Source: an uncultured Actinomycetes bacterium | Lineage (GTDB): Bacteria; Actinomycetota; Actinomycetes; S36-B12 | Assembly: GCA_905181745.1 (NCBI GenBank) | Contig: CAJIYV010000091.1 | Location: 1-6,816, forward strand | DNA: 6,816 nt | Reading direction: 5' to 3' | Part shown: piece by piece, positions 1-6,342 of the stretch | Layout of the letters: the number at the start of each line of letters is the position of its first letter | Position numbering within the stretch: position 1 is the first letter of the stretch | Made by a program: the position numbers and the translations under genes | The notes under the pieces: model-generated | The model's database searches: none | Seen by the model: the letters and a program-made list of their open reading frames with translations, nothing else | Told to the model about the DNA's origin: nothing

Positions 1-191
1 TGGACAGTTTGTTGTACGGGATCAGCCAGTGCCGGACCGTCGTCCCCGGCCCTGGGTGAGTTGTCATTTCCCGATTGCGGTTTTAGCGTAGATGCAGATT
101 TGGCTTTGGACCGTGAAACAGCAACCGCCCCGCCAATAATCAACCCCAGTAGAATTATTACCGCAACAATGGCGATTGTTAATGTGTCCAT
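1..191 (-). CDS. ftsY: Signal recognition particle receptor FtsY, N-terminal part only
   Basis: FtsY is the membrane-bound SRP receptor GTPase that brings ribosomes translating membrane proteins to the Sec translocon. Only the first 63 codons are in the window; the NG GTPase domain lies beyond the left edge. What is visible starts MDTLTIAIVAVIILLG: one hydrophobic membrane segment at about residues 4-25, then basic residues (SRSKAKS) and a polar, Gly/Asp/Pro-rich linker. Actinobacterial FtsY proteins typically have this N-terminal membrane anchor followed by an acidic or disordered A region. The ATG at 191-189 shares one base with the smc TGA (193-191), which suggests translational coupling; the nearest Shine-Dalgarno-like GAGG is about 13 nt upstream, farther than ideal. 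Identity rests on the position directly after smc, as in Mycobacterium, plus this topology. No GTPase motif can be seen, so another membrane-anchored protein is not strictly excluded. Confidence 0.82.
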   Translation of the reverse strand, partial: MDTLTIAIVAVIILLGLIIGGAVAVSRSKAKSASTLKPQSGNDNSPRAGDDGPALADPVQQTV

Positions 192-3100
192 CAAGCGGGC
201 TCTGCCTCACGTAATCGTTGCCCAATAATCTGAGTTACCCCGTCGCCGCGCATGGAAACGCCGTACAAAGCATCTGCGATTTCCATCGTTCGCTTTTGGT
301 GAGTAATGACAATCAATTGCGATGTTGAACGCAACTCTTCAATAATGTCGATCAGGCGACCCAAGTTTACGTCGTCGAGGGCAGCTTCGACTTCGTCTAA
401 GACGTAGAACGGTGACGGTCGCGCCTTAAACAACGCAACGAGGAATGCCACCGCCGTCAGCGAACGTTCACCACCAGAGAGCAGTGAGAGTCGCTTAATC
501 TTTTTACCCGGTGGGCGAGCCTCGACGTCCACCCCAGTTGTCAACATGTTGTCGGGATCTGTCAAAACGAGTCGACCCTCGCCTCCGGGGAATAGCCGGG
601 AAAACACTCCCTCAAATTCTCGCGCAATTTCGGTGTACGCCTCTGTAAATACGCGTTCGACTCGCGCATCGACTTCTTTGACAATGTCGAGTAAGTCGTC
701 GCGCGTTTTCTTGAGGTCTTCTAGCTGTTCGGTGAGGAACAGTTGCCGTTCCTCCATGGCCGAGTACTCCTCAAGAGCCAACGGATTGACTTTGCCCAGG
801 AGTGCCAGCTGCTTTTCTGCAACGCGCAGACGCTTTTCCTGATCGTCCCGAACAAATGGATACGGCTCCGGCAAAGGGGCGTCGGGGTCTATTTCGTCTC
901 CTGGCGCGGCCGGGCTTGGTGGGACGAGTTGCTCAGGCCCGTATTCGGCAAGGAGTTCATCTGACGCGAATCCAAAATCTTCTAAAGCTTTCATCTCCAG
1001 TGATTCGATCCGCATGCGCTGCTCAGCCCGTGCCACTTCGTCGCGGTGCACAGTGTCCTTCAAGTTTTCTAGCACGTCGACCAAAGTGCGAACTTCAGCG
1101 CGGACGAAAACTAGCTCCGTGTCACGCTCTTTTTTCAGCGTCTCACCGTGACTGCGCGACCTCTGGGCAAGACCCACGGAAGTTTCGGTGTAGGTGAGCG
1201 CTACTCGCGCACCGGCTAACAGCGCTTGGGCCACAATCAAAGACTTTGCGCGGCGCTCGCGGCGCTCTAATGCTGCAATTCGAACGCTTCGCTCACTTTG
1301 GGCATCTCGCTCTAGAACGGCAGCGCGCTCCCCAATGGCCCCGACTCGCTCTTCGGCGGTGCGGACCGCAAGACGGGAATCAACCACATTGCTTCGCGCT
1401 TGGGTCAGTTCGCGCTCACATGCCTCTCTTCGATCCTCACCGATGGTAGGGACGTGCTGTTGCTGCAATGTGTCCAATTGCGCAGTGAGAGTGGCCAGCA
1501 ATTCTCGATCACGCGCGTCCGCCGCCTGGGTGCTGAGCATGGCGGATTCAACTCGCTCCGCCTCGGCGAGCGCATTTCGAGAAAGTTGCCCTAAGGCGCC
1601 TAGCTTTTCGGCGATCGCTGCCAGCTCGGCATCTGATTCATGTAGGAGGGTCAACGCCGATTCTACGCGGTGAGCCGCGACCTCTTGCTCATTTTTCGTG
1701 GCAGCCAAATCGAATATGACCCGCTGTAATTCTTGCACAGTCTGCGCAAGGGCGGATTCGCATTCATCAAATACTGCCTGTACTTCAAGCAAACTAGGAC
1801 TACTTGAGGAACCGCCCTCAATTACGCCTGCGTCAATTGAGTCACCTTGGCGGCTCACTAAAGAGACCCCGAGATTTCTCCTGGCGCTCTGACGCATTTC
1901 TTCTAGTGAGTCAACCACGACGAAGCGATTAAGGAGTGCGTGCACTTGAGCCGACACAATCGGATCAACCCGAAGACAGTCCACGAGCCAACGGCCCGCG
2001 GGTGCTTGCCGATCATGTTGCACAGGGGGTGCGGGAAACTCGGCGACCAGAACATTTGATCTGCCCGCCTCCTCAGTCTTTAAAAAGACCAGCGCGTCCA
2101 TGGCCAGATCAACATTGGAAACAACTACCGCAGATGAAAGATTTCCCAGCGCACTAGCAACTGCCGCTTCATAGCCGTGTTCAACCTGAATCAACGAACT
2201 CAACGTACCGATATACCCGGCGAGCCCGGAGTCGACCAAGGCCGCCGACCCGTCTTTGCGCTCAAGTCCAAGGGCCAAAGCGTCACGACGAGCGATGCCA
2301 GCAGCCTTCTCTCGATCGAGCTTGGCCTCCAGCGCCAATAACTCGCGAACTTTAGTGTCCACACCTGCGAGAATCTCCTGTGACGCTTCGTGTTCAGAGT
2401 CCAGTCCTTCCTCACCGGCTCCGTGGGAGATCACAGACACCTCTACCTGCTGGAATTGCGCTTGTGCTTGTTGACTGCGTTCCTGCGCCTCGCCAATCTG
2501 GGAATTCAGTCGCGTGAGTTCTGATTCCCTGGTCTCTAGCCGGGCACCAACGTTGTCCCGCGCGGCCTTGAGATCGTCCGTCTTCTTGACATGGGCAACT
2601 CGCGCACTCTCAATTTCAGCGACACGTGATGCTTCTTGGCTTAAAGCACGCTCGGCACCCTGCTCGCCGATCTCTGCTTGAGATAGCGCCTGACCTAAGG
2701 CCTCAACTTTGCGGGTAAGTTCGAACTCTTGGCTTCGCAGGGATCGTGCTTCAGCTTCGAGTGCTTCTGGTTCACGACCCGACTTTTCCTCTTCCGGTTC
2801 TGGAGCAAGATTTTGCACTTTCTCGACACCGAGTTGGACGAGACCCAAGTAACGCTCACGCAGGCTGCTCAGAGCGAACCAGGTTTCCTGGCCCTTGATC
2901 AGTTCGGGTCCTAACTCTCGCTCAAGTTCCTCCGCATTGCTTTCTCGCTCACGTAGGGTCGCAATCTTTGACTCGACTTCACTCTGTCTTTCTCGCAAGG
3001 CGCTTTCATCTGCCACTTCGGCTTCCAATGTAAGTCGCAGTTCGCAAAGGTCATTTGCCATGAGTCGCAGCCGCGAATCGCGCACATCGCTTTGGATGAC

Positions 3101-3748
3101 CGTGGCACGACGAGCGACCTCTGCCTGACGTCCAAGCGGTTTCAGGGCTCGGCGCAACTCAGCCGTGAGATCATTTAAACGAGTGAGGTTCGCCTGCATC
3201 GAGTCAAGCTTGCGAAGGGCTTTCTCTTTGCGTTTGCGATGCTTGAGGACTCCTGCCGCTTCTTCGATGAATCCTCGGCGATCCTCAGGGGTCGCCTTTA
3301 AAATTGAATCAAGTTGCCCCTGGCCGACAATTACATGCATCTCCCGTCCGATACCGGAGTCGCTGAGCAACTCTTGAACGTCGAGTAAGCGACACTGCTC
3401 ACCGTTGATCGCGTATTCGGATCCACCATTTCGAAACAATGTTCGCGAGATAGTGACTTCAGAGAATTCAATGGGCAGCGCCCCATCTGAGTTGTCGATT
3501 GTCACAGCAACTTCTGCCCGACCTAGTGGGGCTCGACCCGCAGTTCCCGAAAAAATAACATCTTCCATTTTTCCGCCACGCAGTGACTTCGCGCCTTGCT
3601 CGCCCATGACCCAAGCAAGTGCATCAACAACATTGGATTTACCCGAGCCATTGGGTCCAACGACACAAGTGACTCCAGGCTCAAATTGAAGTGTCGTTGC
3701 CGATGCAAAAGACTTGAAGCCTTTGAGGGTAAGGGATTTAAGATGCAC
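191..3748 (-). CDS. smc: Chromosome segregation protein SMC
   Basis: SMC is the ATPase core of the bacterial condensin that, with ScpA and ScpB, extrudes DNA loops and helps separate replicated origins. The 1185-residue protein has full family length and all parts: N-terminal head with Walker A GPNGSGKS (31-38) and Q-loop VGQGQ (141-145); a first coiled-coil arm, about 170-500; hinge, about 505-645, ending in a Gly/Ser-rich GVIEGGS stretch; a second arm, about 655-935; a Pro/Asp-rich break (about 943-964); and a C-terminal head with signature LSGGE (1090-1094), Walker B FYVLDE (1114-1119) and D-loop ALDD (1123-1126). The start is GTG at 3748-3746, chosen because HLKSLTLKGFKSF is the usual family N-terminus. 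Its ribosome site is poor: the nearest AGG lies about 14 nt upstream. It follows mutM after 102 nt and overlaps ftsY by one base. The arms and head read as normal with no truncation. Identity is essentially certain. Confidence 0.99.
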   Translation of the reverse strand: MHLKSLTLKGFKSFASATTLQFEPGVTCVVGPNGSGKSNVVDALAWVMGEQGAKSLRGGKMEDVIFSGTAGRAPLGRAEVAVTIDNSDGALPIEFSEVTISRTLFRNGGSEYAINGEQCRLLDVQELLSDSGIGREMHVIVGQGQLDSILKATPEDRRGFIEEAAGVLKHRKRKEKALRKLDSMQANLTRLNDLTAELRRALKPLGRQAEVARRATVIQSDVRDSRLRLMANDLCELRLTLEAEVADESALRERQSEVESKIATLRERESNAEELERELGPELIKGQETWFALSSLRERYLGLVQLGVEKVQNLAPEPEEEKSGREPEALEAEARSLRSQEFELTRKVEALGQALSQAEIGEQGAERALSQEASRVAEIESARVAHVKKTDDLKAARDNVGARLETRESELTRLNSQIGEAQERSQQAQAQFQQVEVSVISHGAGEEGLDSEHEASQEILAGVDTKVRELLALEAKLDREKAAGIARRDALALGLERKDGSAALVDSGLAGYIGTLSSLIQVEHGYEAAVASALGNLSSAVVVSNVDLAMDALVFLKTEEAGRSNVLVAEFPAPPVQHDRQAPAGRWLVDCLRVDPIVSAQVHALLNRFVVVDSLEEMRQSARRNLGVSLVSRQGDSIDAGVIEGGSSSSPSLLEVQAVFDECESALAQTVQELQRVIFDLAATKNEQEVAAHRVESALTLLHESDAELAAIAEKLGALGQLSRNALAEAERVESAMLSTQAADARDRELLATLTAQLDTLQQQHVPTIGEDRREACERELTQARSNVVDSRLAVRTAEERVGAIGERAAVLERDAQSERSVRIAALERRERRAKSLIVAQALLAGARVALTYTETSVGLAQRSRSHGETLKKERDTELVFVRAEVRTLVDVLENLKDTVHRDEVARAEQRMRIESLEMKALEDFGFASDELLAEYGPEQLVPPSPAAPGDEIDPDAPLPEPYPFVRDDQEKRLRVAEKQLALLGKVNPLALEEYSAMEERQLFLTEQLEDLKKTRDDLLDIVKEVDARVERVFTEAYTEIAREFEGVFSRLFPGGEGRLVLTDPDNMLTTGVDVEARPPGKKIKRLSLLSGGERSLTAVAFLVALFKARPSPFYVLDEVEAALDDVNLGRLIDIIEELRSTSQLIVITHQKRTMEIADALYGVSMRGDGVTQIIGQRLREAEPA

Positions 3749-3764
3749 GGTGCGGTTTTCATCC

Positions 3765-3777
3765 TGTCAATCTGACA
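3765..3777. repeat. Short palindrome just upstream of smc
   Basis: TGTCA-ATC-TGACA is a perfect 5-bp inverted repeat with a 3-nt centre, placed 17-29 nt upstream of the smc GTG. It could be a small operator or a weak hairpin near the smc translation start. A 5-bp palindrome is common by chance, so a function is only a guess. Confidence 0.3.
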
Positions 3778-3793
3778 CCCGCCTGGATCGCTC

Positions 3794-3827
3794 TGGGCCG
3801 ATGCACAAGGTTATTTATCGTGGCCCA
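3794..3827 (-). other. Possible weak stem-loop in the mutM-smc gap
   Basis: TGGGCC (3794-3799) can pair with GGCCCA (3822-3827), and GAT/ATC can add three inner pairs next to a 2-nt bulge. No T-run follows on the minus strand, so this is not an intrinsic terminator. The rest of the 102-nt gap between mutM and smc shows no convincing promoter and no small gene. The gap may carry an mRNA processing or regulatory element, or nothing. Confidence 0.25.
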
Positions 3828-3850
3828 CCCTATCGGTGTGCGATCTGAAA

Positions 3851-4699
3851 TTAGGGAAGCGACCACGGAGATTGACAGGTTGTACAATGAAAGCTTGATC
3901 GATTCATGAACTTGCTGCGAGTAATCGGATCACCGCATCGATCACACGGGCGCCCCTCCCTCCCATAAACTGCTAAAGATCGCGAAAAGTAGCCCGACTC
4001 CCCATTGACATTGACATACAAAGCATCAAAACTCGTACCGCCCACATCAAGTGCCTCCCTCATAACTCGAGTAACAGTGGTAACAATTTCTACTGCTGTG
4101 CTGCGATCTAGACGATTGCACGGGGTTCTGCCATCAAGCCCCACCCGCCAGAGACACTCATCCGCGTAAATATTGCCAATGCCAGAAATCAAGTGCTGGT
4201 CAAGTAATCCCTTCTTGACCTCAATTGAACGCTTCATGAGCATTTCGGAAAATCCGTCCACATCAAAAAGCGGGTCAAATGGATCCCTGGCGATTCGCGA
4301 AACTGCCACAGGTAGTCCGTCTTGGTCACGATCACAGATCTGCATTCCCCCGAACGTCCGTTGATCCAGGAACTCGAAATAGCGCGGCGGATCCCCTGCC
4401 CGAGTTACAGTCCAGTCCACCCGAACATGTGGATGACCCGAAGGGAAGTCATTGATACGAATCTGCCCACTCATGCCAAGGTGGATCATCAGGACGAACG
4501 GCCGATCCAGCTCAAGCCACATGTATTTACCTCGGCGACACACACTCTCAATTACAGCGCCGTCAAGTTGAACTGCAATATCGCCTACATTGCGACGGGT
4601 AGCGCGATCGTGATGAACACCGACATTGCTGATCGTGGTACCGAGCACCATCGAGGCTAGGCCTGCGCGAACTACCTCAACTTCAGGGAGTTCTGGCAT
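3851..4699 (-). CDS. mutM: Formamidopyrimidine-DNA glycosylase (Fpg/MutM)
   Basis: MutM is a bifunctional glycosylase/AP lyase of base-excision repair. It removes 8-oxoguanine and FapyG from DNA and cuts the strand by beta,delta-elimination. The 282-residue protein opens with MPELPEVE, so after loss of Met the catalytic Pro (P2 nucleophile) and E3 are in place. K58 in RRGKYMWL is the conserved catalytic lysine. M76 (LGMSG), R114 and F116 (RTFGG) match the residues that fill the gap left by the flipped-out base. The helix-two-turn-helix carries ISGIGNIYADE (171-181), and the C-terminal zinc finger has C252, C255, C272 and C275 with the DNA-contacting Arg before the last Cys pair (NRSSFHC). The ATG overlaps the end of rnc by 17 nt without a clear Shine-Dalgarno site, so it is probably translated by coupling to rnc. 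The P-E-L-P-E start argues for Fpg rather than the paralogue Nei. Confidence 0.98.
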   Translation of the reverse strand: MPELPEVEVVRAGLASMVLGTTISNVGVHHDRATRRNVGDIAVQLDGAVIESVCRRGKYMWLELDRPFVLMIHLGMSGQIRINDFPSGHPHVRVDWTVTRAGDPPRYFEFLDQRTFGGMQICDRDQDGLPVAVSRIARDPFDPLFDVDGFSEMLMKRSIEVKKGLLDQHLISGIGNIYADECLWRVGLDGRTPCNRLDRSTAVEIVTTVTRVMREALDVGGTSFDALYVNVNGESGYFSRSLAVYGREGRPCDRCGDPITRSKFMNRSSFHCTTCQSPWSLP

Positions 4700-5414
4700 C
4701 GGGGAATCTGCTGATTAATTGGCCATAGGCTTGTTCTGCTGCAAGTTGCTCGGCCGCTTTCTTTGAAGTGCCCACACCGAACCCAAGCTCCTCCCCCGCG
4801 ATTTGGGCGTGTGCTACAAACTCTTTTGCGTGATCTGGGCCCGAGTCACTGATGTGATAGTGCGGCAAAGGCAGTTCTAGTGCACCGCAGACCTCCTGCA
4901 ATGAAGTTTTCCAATCTAAGCCAGCACCAAGTTCTGACGCAGCCATGATCATGGGGTCAAAAATACGATGGATGAAATCGGCAGCCAGATTGATTCCACC
5001 GGATAAATAGATCGCACCGATCACCGCCTCCAGAGAGTCGGCCAGAATTGACGTTTTTTTGTTGCCCCCCGAAGTGACTTCACCCCGACCTAGACGCAGG
5101 TATTCGCCGAGCCCAAGGCTCCTTGCTACGTCCGCGAGCGCCTGAGCATTAACTACCGAAGCTCGCATGCGGGCCAACGACCCTTCGGTGAGTTGAGGAA
5201 ATTCACGGTAGAGAAAGTCCGTAACAACTACCCCCAGTACTGAGTCTCCCAGGAACTCAAGTCTTTCATTTGTGGGGATGCTCCCGTTTTCATAGGAAAA
5301 CGAACGATGAATCAAGGCGAGTTCGAGAAGTTCTCGGTCACATTGACATTCAAGAACTGCCATGAGCGACGCGACGGGGTCCGCGCTCGAAGGGTTCAGG
5401 CGTGGGTGCATCAC
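4683..5414 (-). CDS. rnc: Ribonuclease III
   Basis: RNase III is a Mg2+-dependent dimeric endonuclease that cuts double-stranded RNA. It releases the 16S and 23S precursors from the rRNA transcript and processes some mRNAs. The 243-residue protein has the signature NERLEFLGD (49-57) with E50, E53 and D57, and the second metal-binding pair D126 and E129 in ILADSLEA. The C-terminal double-stranded-RNA-binding domain runs from about 168 to 236 (DWKTSLQE to SKKAAEQLAAEQAY). The start is uncertain by one codon: GTG at 5414-5412 is directly followed by ATG at 5411-5409, and neither has a good Shine-Dalgarno match. It follows rpmF after about 41 nt and overlaps mutM. The mRNA carries G6 and A7 runs around the conserved GGNKKT motif (5054-5070), but the frame stays open through them. 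Function is considered certain. Confidence 0.98.
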   Translation of the reverse strand: MMHPRLNPSSADPVASLMAVLECQCDRELLELALIHRSFSYENGSIPTNERLEFLGDSVLGVVVTDFLYREFPQLTEGSLARMRASVVNAQALADVARSLGLGEYLRLGRGEVTSGGNKKTSILADSLEAVIGAIYLSGGINLAADFIHRIFDPMIMAASELGAGLDWKTSLQEVCGALELPLPHYHISDSGPDHAKEFVAHAQIAGEELGFGVGTSKKAAEQLAAEQAYGQLISRFPDARTP

Positions 5415-5455
5415 AACAGGATAATGTCAGCTGAAGTCAGATGTGGGGAATGTGA

Positions 5456-5629
5456 CTAAACGTCTAGGACGCGACGCTTTGCATATGTTCCGCACGTGGG
5501 GCACGCCGTGTGAGCAAGTCGTTTTTCCTTGCAACGGGTGCAAATCACCAGAGTTGGTGCAACAGCTTTCCACTGTGACCGTCGATGACGGGTGTTTGAT
5601 CGCGACATCTTCCGCTTGGGAACTGGCAC
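5456..5629 (-). CDS. rpmF: 50S ribosomal protein bL32
   Basis: bL32 is a small protein of the large ribosomal subunit. The 57-residue sequence begins MPVPKRKMSRSNTR, the standard bL32 opening, and contains a zinc ribbon with C30, C33, C43 and C46 (CTRC and CPTC). It is therefore the zinc-binding, cysteine-containing form rather than the cysteine-free form some bacteria make under zinc limitation. The start was set at GTG 5629-5627 instead of a GTG 15 nt farther upstream for two reasons: the family N-terminus starts here, and AAGAGG lies 5 nt before it. DUF177 upstream is its usual partner in many bacteria (yceD-rpmF in E. coli), and rnc follows. The 116-nt leader holds a hairpin and a tandem repeat. 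Confidence 0.97.
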   Translation of the reverse strand: MPVPKRKMSRSNTRHRRSQWKAVAPTLVICTRCKEKRLAHTACPTCGTYAKRRVLDV

Positions 5630-5634
5630 TGGAT

Positions 5635-5640
5635 CCTCTT
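5635..5640 (-). promoter_or_regulatory. Ribosome binding site of rpmF
   Basis: On the minus strand AAGAGG sits 5 nt before the GTG at 5629-5627. It is the clearest Shine-Dalgarno sequence in the window and decides the rpmF start. The alternative GTG at 5644-5642 lies upstream of it and would add five residues (ending in Glu-Asp-Pro) foreign to the bL32 family. Confidence 0.8.
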
Positions 5641-5650
5641 TCACGTAGTG

Positions 5651-5698
5651 GCTGGGCTAGCGGCTGAGCTAGTAGCTGAGCTAGTAGCTGAGCTAGTT
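5651..5698. repeat. 12-bp tandem repeat in the rpmF leader, four units
   Basis: Four head-to-tail 12-bp units with consensus GCTGAGCTAGTA on the plus strand: 5651-5662 (two internal changes plus a variant end), 5663-5674 and 5675-5686 (identical), and 5687-5698 (last base changed). A degenerate trace continues to about 5710. Each unit contains a CTAG, and AGCT occurs five times at alternating 7- and 5-bp steps, so unit junctions form 11-bp near-palindromes. The array lies between the DUF177 stop and the rpmF start, about 20 nt upstream of the rpmF ribosome site. In the rpmF frame it holds a stop codon, so it is not part of the protein. Function is unknown. Confidence 0.85.
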
Positions 5699-5699
5699 G

Positions 5700-5723
5700 C
5701 TGGCGCTGTTCTGCGAGCGCCAG
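5700..5723 (-). other. Perfect 8-bp hairpin in the rpmF leader
   Basis: On the minus strand CTGGCGCT is followed by an 8-nt loop and AGCGCCAG, giving a GC-rich stem without mismatches. It begins 22 nt after the DUF177 stop codon and is followed directly by the 12-bp repeat array, not by a U-run, so it is not a classical terminator. It could stabilise the 5' end of a processed rpmF-rnc mRNA, act as an RNase cleavage or pausing element, or be part of a regulatory leader. The structure is seen in the sequence; the role is inference. Confidence 0.6.
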
Positions 5724-5745
5724 TATCGCACTAGAGCAATGTGCA

Positions 5746-6342
5746 CTACTTCAAGGGGTCATTCTTGGTTAATTCCAGGAGCCCTTCCAACGCCGCCCAC
5801 CTGTGATCGGTAGTGGCATGGTCATGGGGTGCACCCTCAAGCTTGTCTCCACATTGTGGGCATATCCCCAGACAGTCTGGGCGGCACAGTGGGGAAAGAG
5901 GCAGATCTAGGACAATTGCATCGCGCACCGAGTCGAGTAGATCGACTGCGTCATCCTGCACATAGAAGAATGTCAATTCCTCTGACGCGTCTTCAAAGGC
6001 TTGTACAACCCGCCCGCGCGAGTCTGTTTCCTCATAAAGAAAAAGCTCAGTGACTCGGGAGTGATCAGTCCACATGACGGGCTCGAGGCAACGAGCGCAC
6101 TCGGCTTCCACCTCAAAGTCGAAGTCAAGATTTACCAGCACTCCATCAAGGACAGATTCAATCCTGATCTGCGCGGGCATTTTACTGGCGGGCACTACTT
6201 TCGCCATGCCCACTTCAAGTTCTGGGGGAGCTACAAACTCCAGATCTGCATCCCACATATTCCCTGGCCTTCGCGGCAGGTGAGTGAGGGATACGCGAAA
6301 CGAACCAGGGTCGATGCCACCCCGTACAGTCATGAGGCTCAC
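5746..6342 (-). CDS. yceD: DUF177/YceD family protein, 23S rRNA accumulation factor homologue
   Basis: This 198-residue protein belongs to the DUF177 (YceD) family, usually encoded just before rpmF. E. coli YceD and its plant relatives have been linked to 23S rRNA accumulation, so a role in large-subunit assembly is likely, but the biochemical activity is not known. Visible features are the N-terminal LPRRPGNM motif (22-29), the central ECARCLEP (C82, C85) and the C-terminal CRPDCLGICPQCG with C153, C157, C161 and C164, a probable metal-binding cluster, followed by DHRWAAL (179-185). The start is probably GTG at 6342-6340, which shares one base with the stop of the preceding gene (TAGTG). An in-frame ATG at 6333-6331 is also possible, with GTGAG just before it, and would remove three residues. 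It is separated from rpmF by 116 nt. Confidence 0.92.
   Translation of the reverse strand: MSLMTVRGGIDPGSFRVSLTHLPRRPGNMWDADLEFVAPPELEVGMAKVVPASKMPAQIRIESVLDGVLVNLDFDFEVEAECARCLEPVMWTDHSRVTELFLYEETDSRGRVVQAFEDASEELTFFYVQDDAVDLLDSVRDAIVLDLPLSPLCRPDCLGICPQCGDKLEGAPHDHATTDHRWAALEGLLELTKNDPLK

Noticed and set aside
105..120. Partial parS-like sequence (right half CGTGAAACA) in ftsY next to smc
   Set aside because: Only the right half matches the parS consensus; the left half is wrong, and it lies in coding sequence. A single half-site is expected by chance.
1194..1673. Plus-strand open frame of 159 codons opposite smc
   Set aside because: It is Ser/Arg/Ala-rich, lies entirely opposite the well-conserved smc coiled coil, and shows no recognisable motif; it is a shadow of the smc frame.
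3765..3770. Perfect TTGACA -35 hexamer on the minus strand upstream of smc
   Set aside because: No TATAAT-like hexamer lies 16-18 nt downstream; that distance falls in the smc start region, so a promoter is not supported.
3872..3888. Plus-strand TTGACA followed by TACAAT inside mutM
   Set aside because: The spacer is only 5 nt, too short for a sigma-70 type promoter, and the sequence encodes the MutM zinc finger.
4322..4660. Plus-strand open frame of 112 codons opposite mutM
   Set aside because: It is fully antisense to conserved mutM sequence, with no domain and no clear ribosome site.
5636..5651. TTTCACGT as a second parS-like half-site near rpmF
   Set aside because: The symmetric half is missing (TAGTG follows), so it is not a ParB site.
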